The position numbers were made by a program, and so were the translations under genes. From positions 1-7,119 of the forward strand of contig JAJFMB010000147.1 in assembly GCA_021772355.1 (NCBI GenBank): 7,119 nt of DNA, given 5' to 3'. The notes under the pieces are model-generated. The model was not told the origin of the DNA. It searched no databases and was given only the letters and a program-made list of their open reading frames with translations. Below are positions 1-5,511 of the stretch, one piece after another (position 1 is the stretch's first letter; the number at the start of each line of letters is the position of its first letter). Source of the stretch: Chlamydiota bacterium. GTDB lineage: Bacteria > Chlamydiota > Chlamydiia > Chlamydiales > JAJFMB01.

Positions 1-161
1 GTGCGAAACGACCTTCCTGTCATCAGAAAGTGGATAGCCTCAAGTATCGTCGTCTTTCCTCGAGCGTTTGGTCCATGGATAAAATTGAGGCGTGGACCAA
101 ACGTTAAGCGACGTTCTTGATAAGCACGGAAATTGTGAAGGTACAAGAAATGTAACAGCAT
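1..161 (-). CDS. recF: RecF, DNA replication/repair ATPase, N-terminal fragment (runs off the left edge)
   Basis: The minus strand from 161 to the window edge encodes the first 53 residues of RecF, an SMC-like ABC ATPase that with RecO and RecR helps load RecA at single-stranded gaps. Visible are the N-terminal strand LHFLYLHNFRAYQE and, at about residues 30-38, the Walker A loop GPNARGKTT, followed by ILEAIHFLMTGRSFR, all typical of RecF. The ATG at 161-159 is chosen because the frame has no other start between it and the dnaN stop. It begins 7 bp after the dnaN stop codon, so dnaN-recF is very probably one transcript. Only a weak purine-rich stretch (GAAGAG, the last codons of dnaN) could act as ribosome binding site, which suggests translational coupling. 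The remaining roughly 300 residues lie outside the window. The family call is secure. Confidence 0.93.
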   Translation of the reverse strand, partial: MLLHFLYLHNFRAYQERRLTFGPRLNFIHGPNARGKTTILEAIHFLMTGRSFR

Positions 162-168
162 TCCATGG

Positions 169-1296
169 TTACTCTTCGTTCAAGCGCATTGGCATAAGAA
201 CAAATAGCGGACTTTGGGACGATGATATTGTTCCTGCATTTTCTTGGTCAATAACGACACCGGGATTGAAAGGATCCGTTATCCCCATTGTCACAGTTTC
301 CCCTTTGCTATGCCGTAAGATATCCAGAAAGTAACTAGGATTGAAGGCAACATCGAGTTTTGAACCGTGATAGTTGATCGGCATGCTGACTCTACCTTCA
401 CCGACATCCATCGTATTTGCTGTAAGCTTGAGCTCTCCCTCATTGAAGGAGAAACGCACAGAGTGGTTATTATCGACCGTAAAGAGGGAAATTTGTCTAA
501 GCAATGTAATTAACTCATCGCGGTGGATGGAAACAATTGTTTCAGAATTTTCGGGAATCACTCGACTCACATCGGGGTAATCACCTGTGAGAAGCTTAGA
601 AATAATCATTGTATCCGCTGCATCAACAGCAACTTTATCGTGCATCAAAGAGACTTTTGCCTCACCCTCGTCCGTTAAATTCTTCATAATCTCTTCCACT
701 GCCTTTAAAGGGATGACATAGCTCCCCGAAAAAGAAGGATCAAGATCAATCGAAAGCTGGGCACGCGATAAACGCTTACCATCAGTTCCGGCAAACGAAA
801 CGTGGCCATCGGCAATTTGCATACAAACGCCGGTCAGCACATAGCGGTTATCTTCTCTAGAAACAGAGAAAGATGTGCGGTAGAACATATCTTTTATCGC
901 GTCTTGCGGAATGCTAAAGTGCGTCGCGCCGGACATATCGGGAAGAGAGGGAAACTCGCTTCTATTCATCCCATGCAGTTTAAAGCGGGAGGAATCAGCC
1001 GTCACCTCAACAATGTCATTTTCATGAGTCGAAATTTCCACATTTGTAGCTGTCAACTCACGCATCAACTGCGCAAAGCGTTTTGCTGGTACGGTAATGG
1101 AACCTTCTTCTAAGACTTTTGCCTCGGTTTGGCAGCGGACACCCACAGTCAGGTCTGTGGCCGTCAAGACCAACTCGCCCTCTGCTGCTTCAATGAGGAT
1201 ATTTGAGAGAATCGGAATCGTCGCCTTTGGCGAGACAACATTCAAACATTTGCTTATGAGATAATTCAACTCTTGGGTAGCAATTACAAATTTCAT
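169..1296 (-). CDS. dnaN: DNA polymerase III beta subunit (sliding clamp)
   Basis: This encodes a 375-residue beta clamp, the homodimeric ring that tethers DNA polymerase III and other factors to DNA (E. coli DnaN is 366 residues). The N-terminus MKFVIATQEL, the KATIPILSNI stretch at about 24-33, the RLSRAQL segment in the second domain and the C-terminal MPMRL at 368-372 are clear family hallmarks. Three repeated clamp domains of about 125 residues fill the length. The ATG at 1296 is preceded by GAGGT (complement of 1301-1305) four bases upstream, a good if slightly close ribosome binding site. recF follows 7 bp downstream. On the upstream side the gene is divergent from smpB and uses a promoter whose -35 box overlaps the smpB one. 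No truncation or frameshift is seen. Confidence 0.98.
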   Translation of the reverse strand: MKFVIATQELNYLISKCLNVVSPKATIPILSNILIEAAEGELVLTATDLTVGVRCQTEAKVLEEGSITVPAKRFAQLMRELTATNVEISTHENDIVEVTADSSRFKLHGMNRSEFPSLPDMSGATHFSIPQDAIKDMFYRTSFSVSREDNRYVLTGVCMQIADGHVSFAGTDGKRLSRAQLSIDLDPSFSGSYVIPLKAVEEIMKNLTDEGEAKVSLMHDKVAVDAADTMIISKLLTGDYPDVSRVIPENSETIVSIHRDELITLLRQISLFTVDNNHSVRFSFNEGELKLTANTMDVGEGRVSMPINYHGSKLDVAFNPSYFLDILRHSKGETVTMGITDPFNPGVVIDQENAGTISSSQSPLFVLMPMRLNEE

Positions 1297-1328
1297 AGGT
1301 ACCTCGGTAGGCTAAATCAGGGAGATTT

Positions 1329-1357
1329 ACCATACGTCACCACTACGTCCTTGTCAA
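1329..1357 (-). promoter_or_regulatory. Predicted sigma70-type promoter of dnaN-recF
   Basis: Read on the minus strand, a perfect TTGACA (complement of 1352-1357) is followed after exactly 17 bp by TATGGT (complement of 1329-1334), matching 4 of 6 bases of TATAAT. Transcription would start near 1322, giving a leader of about 26 nt that includes the dnaN Shine-Dalgarno. The -35 box shares the palindrome CTTGTCAAG (1350-1358) with the opposing smpB promoter. The -10 is imperfect, so this rests mostly on the perfect -35 and ideal spacing. Confidence 0.62.
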
Positions 1358-1379
1358 GATCTTTTGTGGGCGGTATAAT
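1351..1379 (+). promoter_or_regulatory. Predicted sigma70-type promoter of smpB-rlmH
   Basis: TTGTCA (1351-1356) is separated by exactly 17 bp from a perfect TATAAT (1374-1379), close to the ideal housekeeping promoter. The expected start site, about 7 nt past the -10, falls near 1386. The smpB ATG is at 1389, so the transcript would have almost no 5' leader. The -35 lies in the palindrome CTTGTCAAG shared with the dnaN promoter. Confidence 0.75.
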
Positions 1380-1388
1380 CAATTCTGT

Positions 1389-1850
1389 ATGTCAAAGAAA
1401 AGTAAAGATTTAGTCTCAAATCGAAAAGCGTTCCACGACTATGAAATTCTCGACACCTTCGAGGCGGGAATAGTCCTGAAAGGAACAGAAATCAAATCGC
1501 TTCGCAATCATGACGCAAGCTTACAGGAAGCCTTTGTCAAAATTCTTAACAATGAAGTTTGGCTCATCAATAGCTATATCGCCCCCTATAAATTCGGTAA
1601 CATCTACAACCACGATGAAAGACGAGAACGCAAACTGCTGATGCACAAAAGAGAAATCGGCAAACTAAAATCAGATACCCAAGAAAAAGGGATTGCTCTC
1701 GTTCCGATCGCTCTATACCTAAGCAAAGGACGGGTAAAGGTTAAAATTGCAACTGCAAAAGGCAAGAAAAAGGCCGATAAAAGGCAGGCGATTAAAGAGC
1801 GTGAAGATAAGCGGAATATTGACAGAATGATGAAAAATGCCCAGGATTAA
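1389..1850 (+). CDS. smpB: SsrA(tmRNA)-binding protein SmpB
   Basis: This encodes a 153-residue SmpB, the partner of tmRNA in trans-translation, which frees ribosomes stalled on broken mRNA. Family motifs are plain: NRKAFHDYEI (11-20), GIVLKGTEIKSLR (27-39), IAPYKFGNIYNHDERRERKLLMH (64-86) and a lysine/arginine-rich C-terminal tail (from about 124) of the kind that enters the mRNA channel. Length fits the family. The ATG at 1389 is the only start placing the conserved NRKA segment near residue 11. There is no Shine-Dalgarno, and the predicted transcription start is only about 3 nt upstream, so the message may be leaderless. The last 14 bp overlap rlmH in another frame, forming a two-gene ribosome-maintenance operon. 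The gene is intact. Confidence 0.97.
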   Translation: MSKKSKDLVSNRKAFHDYEILDTFEAGIVLKGTEIKSLRNHDASLQEAFVKILNNEVWLINSYIAPYKFGNIYNHDERRERKLLMHKREIGKLKSDTQEKGIALVPIALYLSKGRVKVKIATAKGKKKADKRQAIKEREDKRNIDRMMKNAQD

Positions 1851-2259
1851 GATCATCTCAGTGGGTAAAACCAAAGAGCGTTGGCTGCAAGACGCCCTTC
1901 AAGAATACCTCAAAAGATTAAAACCGACACTTGAGATGGAATTTCAGTGGTCTCAATCAGATGCAGGCCTTCTCTCTCTTGCAGCCAAAGAAAAGCACAT
2001 TATCTGCCTCGATCCTGAAGGAAAAATGATGGACAGTGTTACCTTCTCCTCTTACTTTCAAGAGCAGCTGGAGAAAAGCGGAGCACGTCTTACCTTTCTT
2101 ATTGGAGGCGCGGAAGGGATCCCACAAGAGATCAAAAAAGCACACCCTCTCATTAGTCTCTCGCGCATGACATTCACTCACCAAATGACAAGACTCATTT
2201 TAGTTGAGCAAATCTACCGTGCAACAGAAATTCTGAAAGGGTCGGGCTATCATAAGTAG
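1837..2259 (+). CDS. rlmH: 23S rRNA (pseudouridine-1915 N3)-methyltransferase RlmH
   Basis: This encodes a 140-residue SPOUT-class methyltransferase that methylates pseudouridine 1915 in helix 69 of 23S rRNA, at the subunit interface (E. coli RlmH is 155 residues). Seen are the N-terminal strand IKIISVGKTKE (4-14), the S-adenosylmethionine-binding FLIGGAEG (87-94), SLSRMTFTHQMTRLILVEQIYRA (107-129) and the terminal YHK that matches the YHR/YHK end of the family. It is slightly shorter than E. coli RlmH, mostly in the middle. The start at 1837 lies inside smpB (14 bp overlap); an in-frame stop at 1831 rules out anything longer. There is no strong ribosome binding site, so translation probably depends on ribosomes finishing smpB. 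Only 3 bp separate its stop from that of the convergent gene at 2263, and no clear terminator is visible there. Confidence 0.95.
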   Translation: MPRIKIISVGKTKERWLQDALQEYLKRLKPTLEMEFQWSQSDAGLLSLAAKEKHIICLDPEGKMMDSVTFSSYFQEQLEKSGARLTFLIGGAEGIPQEIKKAHPLISLSRMTFTHQMTRLILVEQIYRATEILKGSGYHK

Positions 2260-2262
2260 CAA

Positions 2263-2694
2263 TTAAGCAGTAAGATATTTTGCCGAACGAAAATAATTCA
2301 TTGAACCATTGATAAGAGCTGATCCAATCGCTACATCGATAAAACCGCGGATTTCATTTGGCAAGCCTAGAGCTTTGATGAACATACCGATCCCCATCAT
2401 AGAAGCTATCAAAATGAAGTATGCAGGATGATACGCTTTAAAAAGAGAGATAGGATTTGGCAACCCTTGAATGCGTGCGACAATCCGGTTAGCTGATTTC
2501 CGCATGACATACTTCCCTTTGAAATATCCGATCATAAGAGCAAACGCAACAAGTGCTGCTGCACTATTGACGCCGCTTAAATTTTGAGGATCTATCACAA
2601 TCAGCTTCATTCCTAGATACATAAGAAAAAATCCAGGGAGAAACCACATGCAACCAGAGAGAATCAGTAATGTTTTGTGTTGAAGTTTGAACAT
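2263..2694 (-). CDS. Small polytopic membrane protein of unknown function
   Basis: This encodes a 143-residue protein with four likely membrane helices, at about 9-31, 43-58, 91-109 and 117-135. A basic cytoplasmic-looking loop between helices 2 and 3 reads FKGKYVMRKSANRIVARIQGLPNP (58-81). The KGKYVM..SANR..ARI part followed by a Gly/Met-rich third helix (SMMGIGMF) has the feel of a conserved hypothetical family, but I cannot name it or assign a function. The ATG at 2694 is the only usable start; an in-frame stop lies 10 bp further upstream. AAAGGA (complement of 2711-2716) is 16 nt upstream, rather far for a Shine-Dalgarno. The gene converges on rlmH with a 3-bp gap and is divergent from the PIN-TRAM gene. 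It looks intact and has no obvious partner in the window. Confidence 0.8.
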   Translation of the reverse strand: MFKLQHKTLLILSGCMWFLPGFFLMYLGMKLIVIDPQNLSGVNSAAALVAFALMIGYFKGKYVMRKSANRIVARIQGLPNPISLFKAYHPAYFILIASMMGIGMFIKALGLPNEIRGFIDVAIGSALINGSMNYFRSAKYLTA

Positions 2695-2778
2695 ACCAAA
2701 GCATCATATCCTTTCTAAGATATCCTTGCAAACCCTATTCTCACCTATTTCTCAAGCTACTGATGTTTTTTTGAATGA

Positions 2779-2808
2779 TAGACAAAAAAAGTAGGATTAT
2801 ACTATAAA
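2779..2808 (+). promoter_or_regulatory. Possible promoter of the PIN-TRAM/acpS operon
   Basis: In the 160-bp divergent gap 2695-2854, TAGACA (2779-2784, 5 of 6 to TTGACA) is followed after 18 bp by TATAAA (2803-2808, 5 of 6 to TATAAT). An overlapping TATACT (2798-2803) is an alternative -10. Transcription would start near 2815, leaving a leader of about 40 nt with AGGA at 2842-2845, nine bases before the ATG. The region is AT-rich, so chance matches are possible. I see no other feature in this gap. Confidence 0.4.
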
Positions 2809-2854
2809 TCTACGTGTGGAATACTAAAATCGAAAAACGACAGGATAAAGAACT

Positions 2855-3964
2855 ATGAACATTTCATTCTCATTTATAAGACTTTTCTTTTTGTGTCTGT
2901 GCATACTATTTGTGACCCCTTTTACAACAACACTACTTTCTGATCTCTCTAGTTGGATTGGCATCACAATGGGAGTCTGCCTTGGAGCCTCTTTTGGATT
3001 AACTGTAATCGGCGTTGAACATTACTTAAAGAAATTTAATCTGCGCACCTTCAATACAGCGACTCTCGGTCTGTTTTTTGGATACCTCATGGGTGAGGCA
3101 ATCCTGCATTTGTTCCACCTTGCTCTTAGCGCAGGAACCCTCAAACTCCACCCCGAATCAATTAATGTTTTCCATATGATCATCCTCCTCACATGCGCCT
3201 ATATTGGTATGATGATGACTCTGCGCGCTGCTGATGAAATTTATCTCAGTGTCCCCTTTTTTAAATTTCAGCCCAAAAACGAGAAAAAAAGAGATATTCT
3301 GATCGATTCTTCTTCGCTTCTCGATACGCGCATTATTGATCTTTCTTCATCAGGACTTCTTGATAACCATTTGATTATTCCTCATTTCATGATTAAGGAA
3401 CTTTACGCTCTCTCTGAAAATGGTGAGGAACACGATAAAACTCGAGCGCGACGCTGTCTTGAGGTGATCAAAAAACTAGAGGGGGTTTCCCACCTTAATT
3501 TACGCTATGTTGACACTGACTTCTCGGAAATTAAAGATCAAACAGCTAAACTCGTCCATCTCGCTCGCCTACTCGACGCTAATATCATTACAACAGATAT
3601 TAACCGCGTACAGCAATCGGCTATTGAAGGTGTGAGGATCATCAATCTGAACACTCTTTCCAACGCTCTGAAGCCCCTTACGCAAACTGGCGAGTACCTC
3701 AACATCAAAATACAGCGCTACGGCAAAGAAGCAAGGCAAGGAGTAGGATATTTAGAAGATGGCACTATGGTTGTCGTCAATGGGGGCGCTGACTACATAG
3801 GAGAGGTGATCAAAACACAGGTTCTCTCTGTCAAACACACTTCATCAGGCCGTATGATCTTCTGTAACGCCTGCGAAGACGATGAAGACTTTAATGTCAC
3901 ACATGAATACGCACATGCCGGCCCTAACCTCGAAAACCCTAATAAGAGCTATTTTGCTCTATGA
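2855..3964 (+). CDS. Membrane-anchored PIN-TRAM domain protein (YacL-like putative ribonuclease)
   Basis: This encodes 369 residues built like Bacillus YacL. Four N-terminal membrane helices (about 7-29, 34-54, 70-90, 103-124) are followed by a cytosolic PIN nuclease-fold domain (about 147-275) and a TRAM beta-barrel, a nucleic-acid-binding fold (about 278-338). PIN acidic positions visible are D151 (ILIDSS), D157 (LLDTRI), E182 (IKEL) and D248 (IITTD). At the usual third acidic position the sequence reads DQTAKL, with T230 where the family normally has Asp. The TRAM part shows QGVGYLEDGTMVVV and the ending SGRMIF. A polar, acidic tail of about 30 residues (339-369) extends past the usual end. 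The start has AGGA nine bases upstream. The stop overlaps the acpS start by 4 bp (ATGA), so acpS is translationally coupled to it. Family membership is clear; catalytic activity and substrate are not. Confidence 0.9.
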   Translation: MNISFSFIRLFFLCLCILFVTPFTTTLLSDLSSWIGITMGVCLGASFGLTVIGVEHYLKKFNLRTFNTATLGLFFGYLMGEAILHLFHLALSAGTLKLHPESINVFHMIILLTCAYIGMMMTLRAADEIYLSVPFFKFQPKNEKKRDILIDSSSLLDTRIIDLSSSGLLDNHLIIPHFMIKELYALSENGEEHDKTRARRCLEVIKKLEGVSHLNLRYVDTDFSEIKDQTAKLVHLARLLDANIITTDINRVQQSAIEGVRIINLNTLSNALKPLTQTGEYLNIKIQRYGKEARQGVGYLEDGTMVVVNGGADYIGEVIKTQVLSVKHTSSGRMIFCNACEDDEDFNVTHEYAHAGPNLENPNKSYFAL

Positions 3965-4344
3965 TCCTCGGAATAGGCAACGATATCATCGAAATTGAGC
4001 GGATTAGATCCTCTATTGAAAAGTATGGGGAGAAGTTTCTGAATAAAATGTTCACTTCAGCAGAACAAAAATATTGCCTATCCCACAAAAAAGACCCTGC
4101 AAAAAACTTTGCGGGGCGCTTTGCCGCCAAAGAAGCTTTCGTTAAAGCCCTCGGCACCGGATTTCGTGAAGGTGTTTCCTGGTTAGATATCGAGATTCTC
4201 AATGATGAAAAAGGGAAACCTCAAGTGAGCGTTTCCCCCAAATTAACAAAACAAACAAAAAACAGTAACTTTTTTATCTCTATCAGTCACTGCCGCGACT
4301 ACGCGACAGCTATGGTAGTTATTACTGCCACTCCCAATCATTGA
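3961..4344 (+). CDS. acpS: Holo-[acyl-carrier-protein] synthase
   Basis: This encodes a 127-residue AcpS-type phosphopantetheinyl transferase, which moves the phosphopantetheine arm from coenzyme A to a serine of apo-acyl carrier protein, switching on fatty-acid synthesis. Metal and substrate residues are in place: D8 in GIGNDIIEIERI (4-15), E58 in FAGRFAAKEAFVKAL (50-64), then W74-x-DIEI..ND..GKP (74-87) and SISH (107-110). Length is normal for the bacterial trimeric enzyme. The ATG lies within the stop of the upstream PIN-TRAM gene (ATGA, 3961-3964) with no good ribosome binding site of its own, so expression probably depends on reinitiation. Its last 23 bp overlap the 3' end of the convergent gene at 4322-4687. 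Confidence 0.97.
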   Translation: MILGIGNDIIEIERIRSSIEKYGEKFLNKMFTSAEQKYCLSHKKDPAKNFAGRFAAKEAFVKALGTGFREGVSWLDIEILNDEKGKPQVSVSPKLTKQTKNSNFFISISHCRDYATAMVVITATPNH

Positions 4345-4687
4345 CTGGAAGTCTTCCCCCTTCTAAAAAGCCAAGTTCAACGGGTGCTTTCAAGTGATCT
4401 CCTTTTCCATGCCAGGCAATTTTCCAGGCATTTTTGGTGCCATTACTCGCGTTTTGGCTCCACAAATCACATGATCTATTCCACTTTTTTGGCGTTTTTC
4501 CGCTATTGCGGATCAAATACGTAAGCGCAGCCGATGCTACAGCTAAAATTGTCTCTAAAACACCCAAAACGCACAATGCAGCCGCGTCAAAACGAGCAAG
4601 CCCTTTCATTGGTTTGTCATCAAGCCTTTGAGCCGCGACTAATCCTTCGCCAACGCCCAAACTTAAACTCATTGTTAAACCTTCCAT
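4322..4687 (-). CDS. Small membrane-associated protein of an unrecognised three-member paralogue family (copy A)
   Basis: This encodes 121 residues of unknown function. An N-terminus MEGLTMSLSLGVGEGL is followed by a charged linker and a hydrophobic segment (about 35-59) with a single Glu at 45. Next comes the family motif with W69, C73, W76, N79, A80, G83, N86, W88 and A91, ending in GGRLPVNDWEWQ. From E45 to A91 it aligns without gaps to the genes at 4873 and 5563. An upstream in-frame ATG at 4729 would add 14 residues. The start at 4687 is preferred because its N-terminus matches copy B (10 of 16 identical) and GGGGGA (complement of 4695-4700) sits 7 nt upstream. The 3' end overlaps acpS by 23 bp. 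The RLP-x-W-E ending shared with copy B suggests this stop is genuine. It is divergent from copy B. A chlamydial inclusion-membrane or secreted role is possible but unproven. Confidence 0.82.
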   Translation of the reverse strand: MEGLTMSLSLGVGEGLVAAQRLDDKPMKGLARFDAAALCVLGVLETILAVASAALTYLIRNSGKTPKKWNRSCDLWSQNASNGTKNAWKIAWHGKGDHLKAPVELGFLEGGRLPVNDWEWQ

Positions 4688-4872
4688 TTTATAATCCCCC
4701 TTTGTTGAAGAAACATCATCATAAAACAAAGATATTAAGAGAAGATTAATAAAATATTAATTATAAGTAAAATTGAAAAAAAATAAAATTTATCCGTATT
4801 TAAAATTAAATTAATTAACCCTTAATAACATTACTTTACAATGAAGACAAATCCACAGCAAGGAGGTTAACA
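4688..4872. promoter_or_regulatory. Very AT-rich divergent control region between paralogues A and B
   Basis: This 185-bp gap is far richer in A and T than its surroundings, especially 4731-4820 where G and C are rare. It carries the start signals for both divergent paralogues. Toward B, a TTAACC (4815-4820), 16-bp gap, TACAAT (4837-4842) combination is a candidate promoter. Next comes a near-perfect AGGAGG Shine-Dalgarno at 4861-4866, six bases before the B start codon. Toward A, TATGAT (complement of 4718-4723) is a possible -10 without a convincing -35, followed by the GGGGGA ribosome binding site at 4695-4700. Strong ribosome binding sites on both sides contrast with the weak ones of the core genes. 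The -10/-35 calls are tentative in such AT-rich DNA. I see no RNA gene or reading frame here. Confidence 0.45.
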
Positions 4873-5253
4873 ATGCAAGGATTAACTTTAAGCCTATCGC
4901 ATCTGGCGGGTCAAGGGCTTGAACATGCAAAGGAAAATGAGAGAAATAGTGAATTTAGTACTACATGGACTCAACGAGCAGCTCGATCAGGTGCTGCAGT
5001 TACAGGTATAGTAGGTGTGGCTGAAGCCATTATTGCTATTGTAGCAACTATTATTACCTACGGCAGTTACAAGCTTGGAGCAACATCTGACTATTACAAT
5101 AAAAAGTGTGTTGAATGGATCCAAAATGCATGTAGAGGAATCAGCAACGCCTGGGAAGTTGCTGTCAATAATAATGGAAATAACCTGAAATCTCATGTTA
5201 GTGCGACAACGTATGAGCGTGTGCGTCGGCTACCTGGTGGAAGCTGGGAATAG
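4873..5253 (+). CDS. Small membrane-associated protein of the three-member paralogue family (copy B)
   Basis: This encodes 126 residues. The N-terminus MQGLTLSLSHLAGQGL matches copy A at 10 of 16 positions, and a polar linker follows. The hydrophobic segment (about 40-66, Gly/Ala/Ile-rich) carries Glu51 near its middle. The shared motif has Y75, C79, W82, N85, A86, G89, N92, W94 and A97, and the protein ends in RLPGGSWE, like copy A. E51 to A97 aligns gap-free with both paralogues. There is no signal peptide, but the hydrophobic stretch could span or insert into a membrane. A consensus AGGAGG six bases before the ATG supports the start and suggests efficient translation. It is divergent from A and convergent with C. 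The MITE-like element begins 63 bp after its stop. I do not recognise a named family. Confidence 0.83.
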   Translation: MQGLTLSLSHLAGQGLEHAKENERNSEFSTTWTQRAARSGAAVTGIVGVAEAIIAIVATIITYGSYKLGATSDYYNKKCVEWIQNACRGISNAWEVAVNNNGNNLKSHVSATTYERVRRLPGGSWE

Positions 5254-5304
5254 GAATGAAAACAAGTTTGGAGGGATTTATTCCCTCACGCGAAACATCG
5301 AAGC

Positions 5305-5316
5305 TGAGAGCGAGGG
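5305..5316 (+). repeat. Left direct repeat flanking the 213-bp element (possible target-site duplication)
   Basis: TGAGAGCGAGGG here recurs at 5528-5539. The last ten bases, AGAGCGAGGG (5307-5316), directly abut the left inverted repeat, and the second copy (5530-5539) directly abuts the right one. This is the arrangement expected of a duplicated insertion target. The extra TG overlaps the end of the right inverted repeat and may be chance. Confidence 0.6.
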
Positions 5317-5334
5317 CAATGTCATCAACTTAAG
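5317..5334 (+). repeat. Left terminal inverted repeat of the element
   Basis: CAATGTCATCAACTTAAG is a perfect 18-bp inverted match to 5512-5529, with 177 bp between the arms. The match continues imperfectly inward as (A/G)AAA. On the outer side the flanks are directly, not inversely, repeated, which marks the boundary. Confidence 0.8.
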
Positions 5335-5415
5335 AAAATCCTCTAGCACAATGGAGTTTCCATCATCGCATGTAATTCATGAACTAAGACGAGCGAATGT
5401 CGGGTAATTTATATC

Positions 5416-5461
5416 CCTCGCTTGAAGTGATTATGCGTAGCATGATCACGGAGAAGCGAGG
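5416..5461. other. Long two-part hairpin inside the element
   Basis: CCTCGCTT (5416-5423) pairs with AAGCGAGG (5454-5461). Inside it, GTGATTATGC (5427-5436) pairs with GCATGATCAC (5440-5449) with a single T-G mismatch or wobble and a GTA loop. The two helices are separated by a small 3/4-nt internal loop, giving 18 pairs in all. A second short hairpin, GGGAC-TT-GTCCC (5469-5480), follows. Such stable pairing could act as RNA structure in a B transcript or as a DNA cruciform. There is no U-tract, so it is not a standard terminator. Confidence 0.7.
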
Positions 5462-5511
5462 CTTGCGAGGGACTTGTCCCGAGCAATAATGGTTGCGAGA
5501 CTAATAATTTC

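Noticed and set aside
802..1113. 103-residue plus-strand frame inside dnaN
   Set aside because: It lies wholly antisense to a clearly conserved dnaN coding region and has no independent support.
4322..4729. Longer version of copy A starting at 4729 (14 more residues, MFYDDVSSTKGDYK)
   Set aside because: The paralogue at 4873 begins exactly at the equivalent of the 4687 start, and GGGGGA lies 7 nt before 4687. No ribosome binding site is seen before 4729.
4434..4749. Two plus-strand reading frames antisense to copy A
   Set aside because: They are opposite a gene supported by paralogue alignment and ribosome binding site, and their translations are low-complexity with no family features.
5271..5287. 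Small hairpin GAGGGA-TTTAT-TCCCTC shortly after copy B as a terminator
   Set aside because: The stem has only 6 bp and is followed by ACGCGAAAC with no T-run. It may be incidental, and the hairpin at 5533-5553 is the better candidate.
5195..5407. 70-residue plus-strand reading frame across the end of copy B and into the element
   Set aside because: It overlaps copy B in another frame, crosses the element boundary, shows no recognisable motif and has no ribosome binding site.
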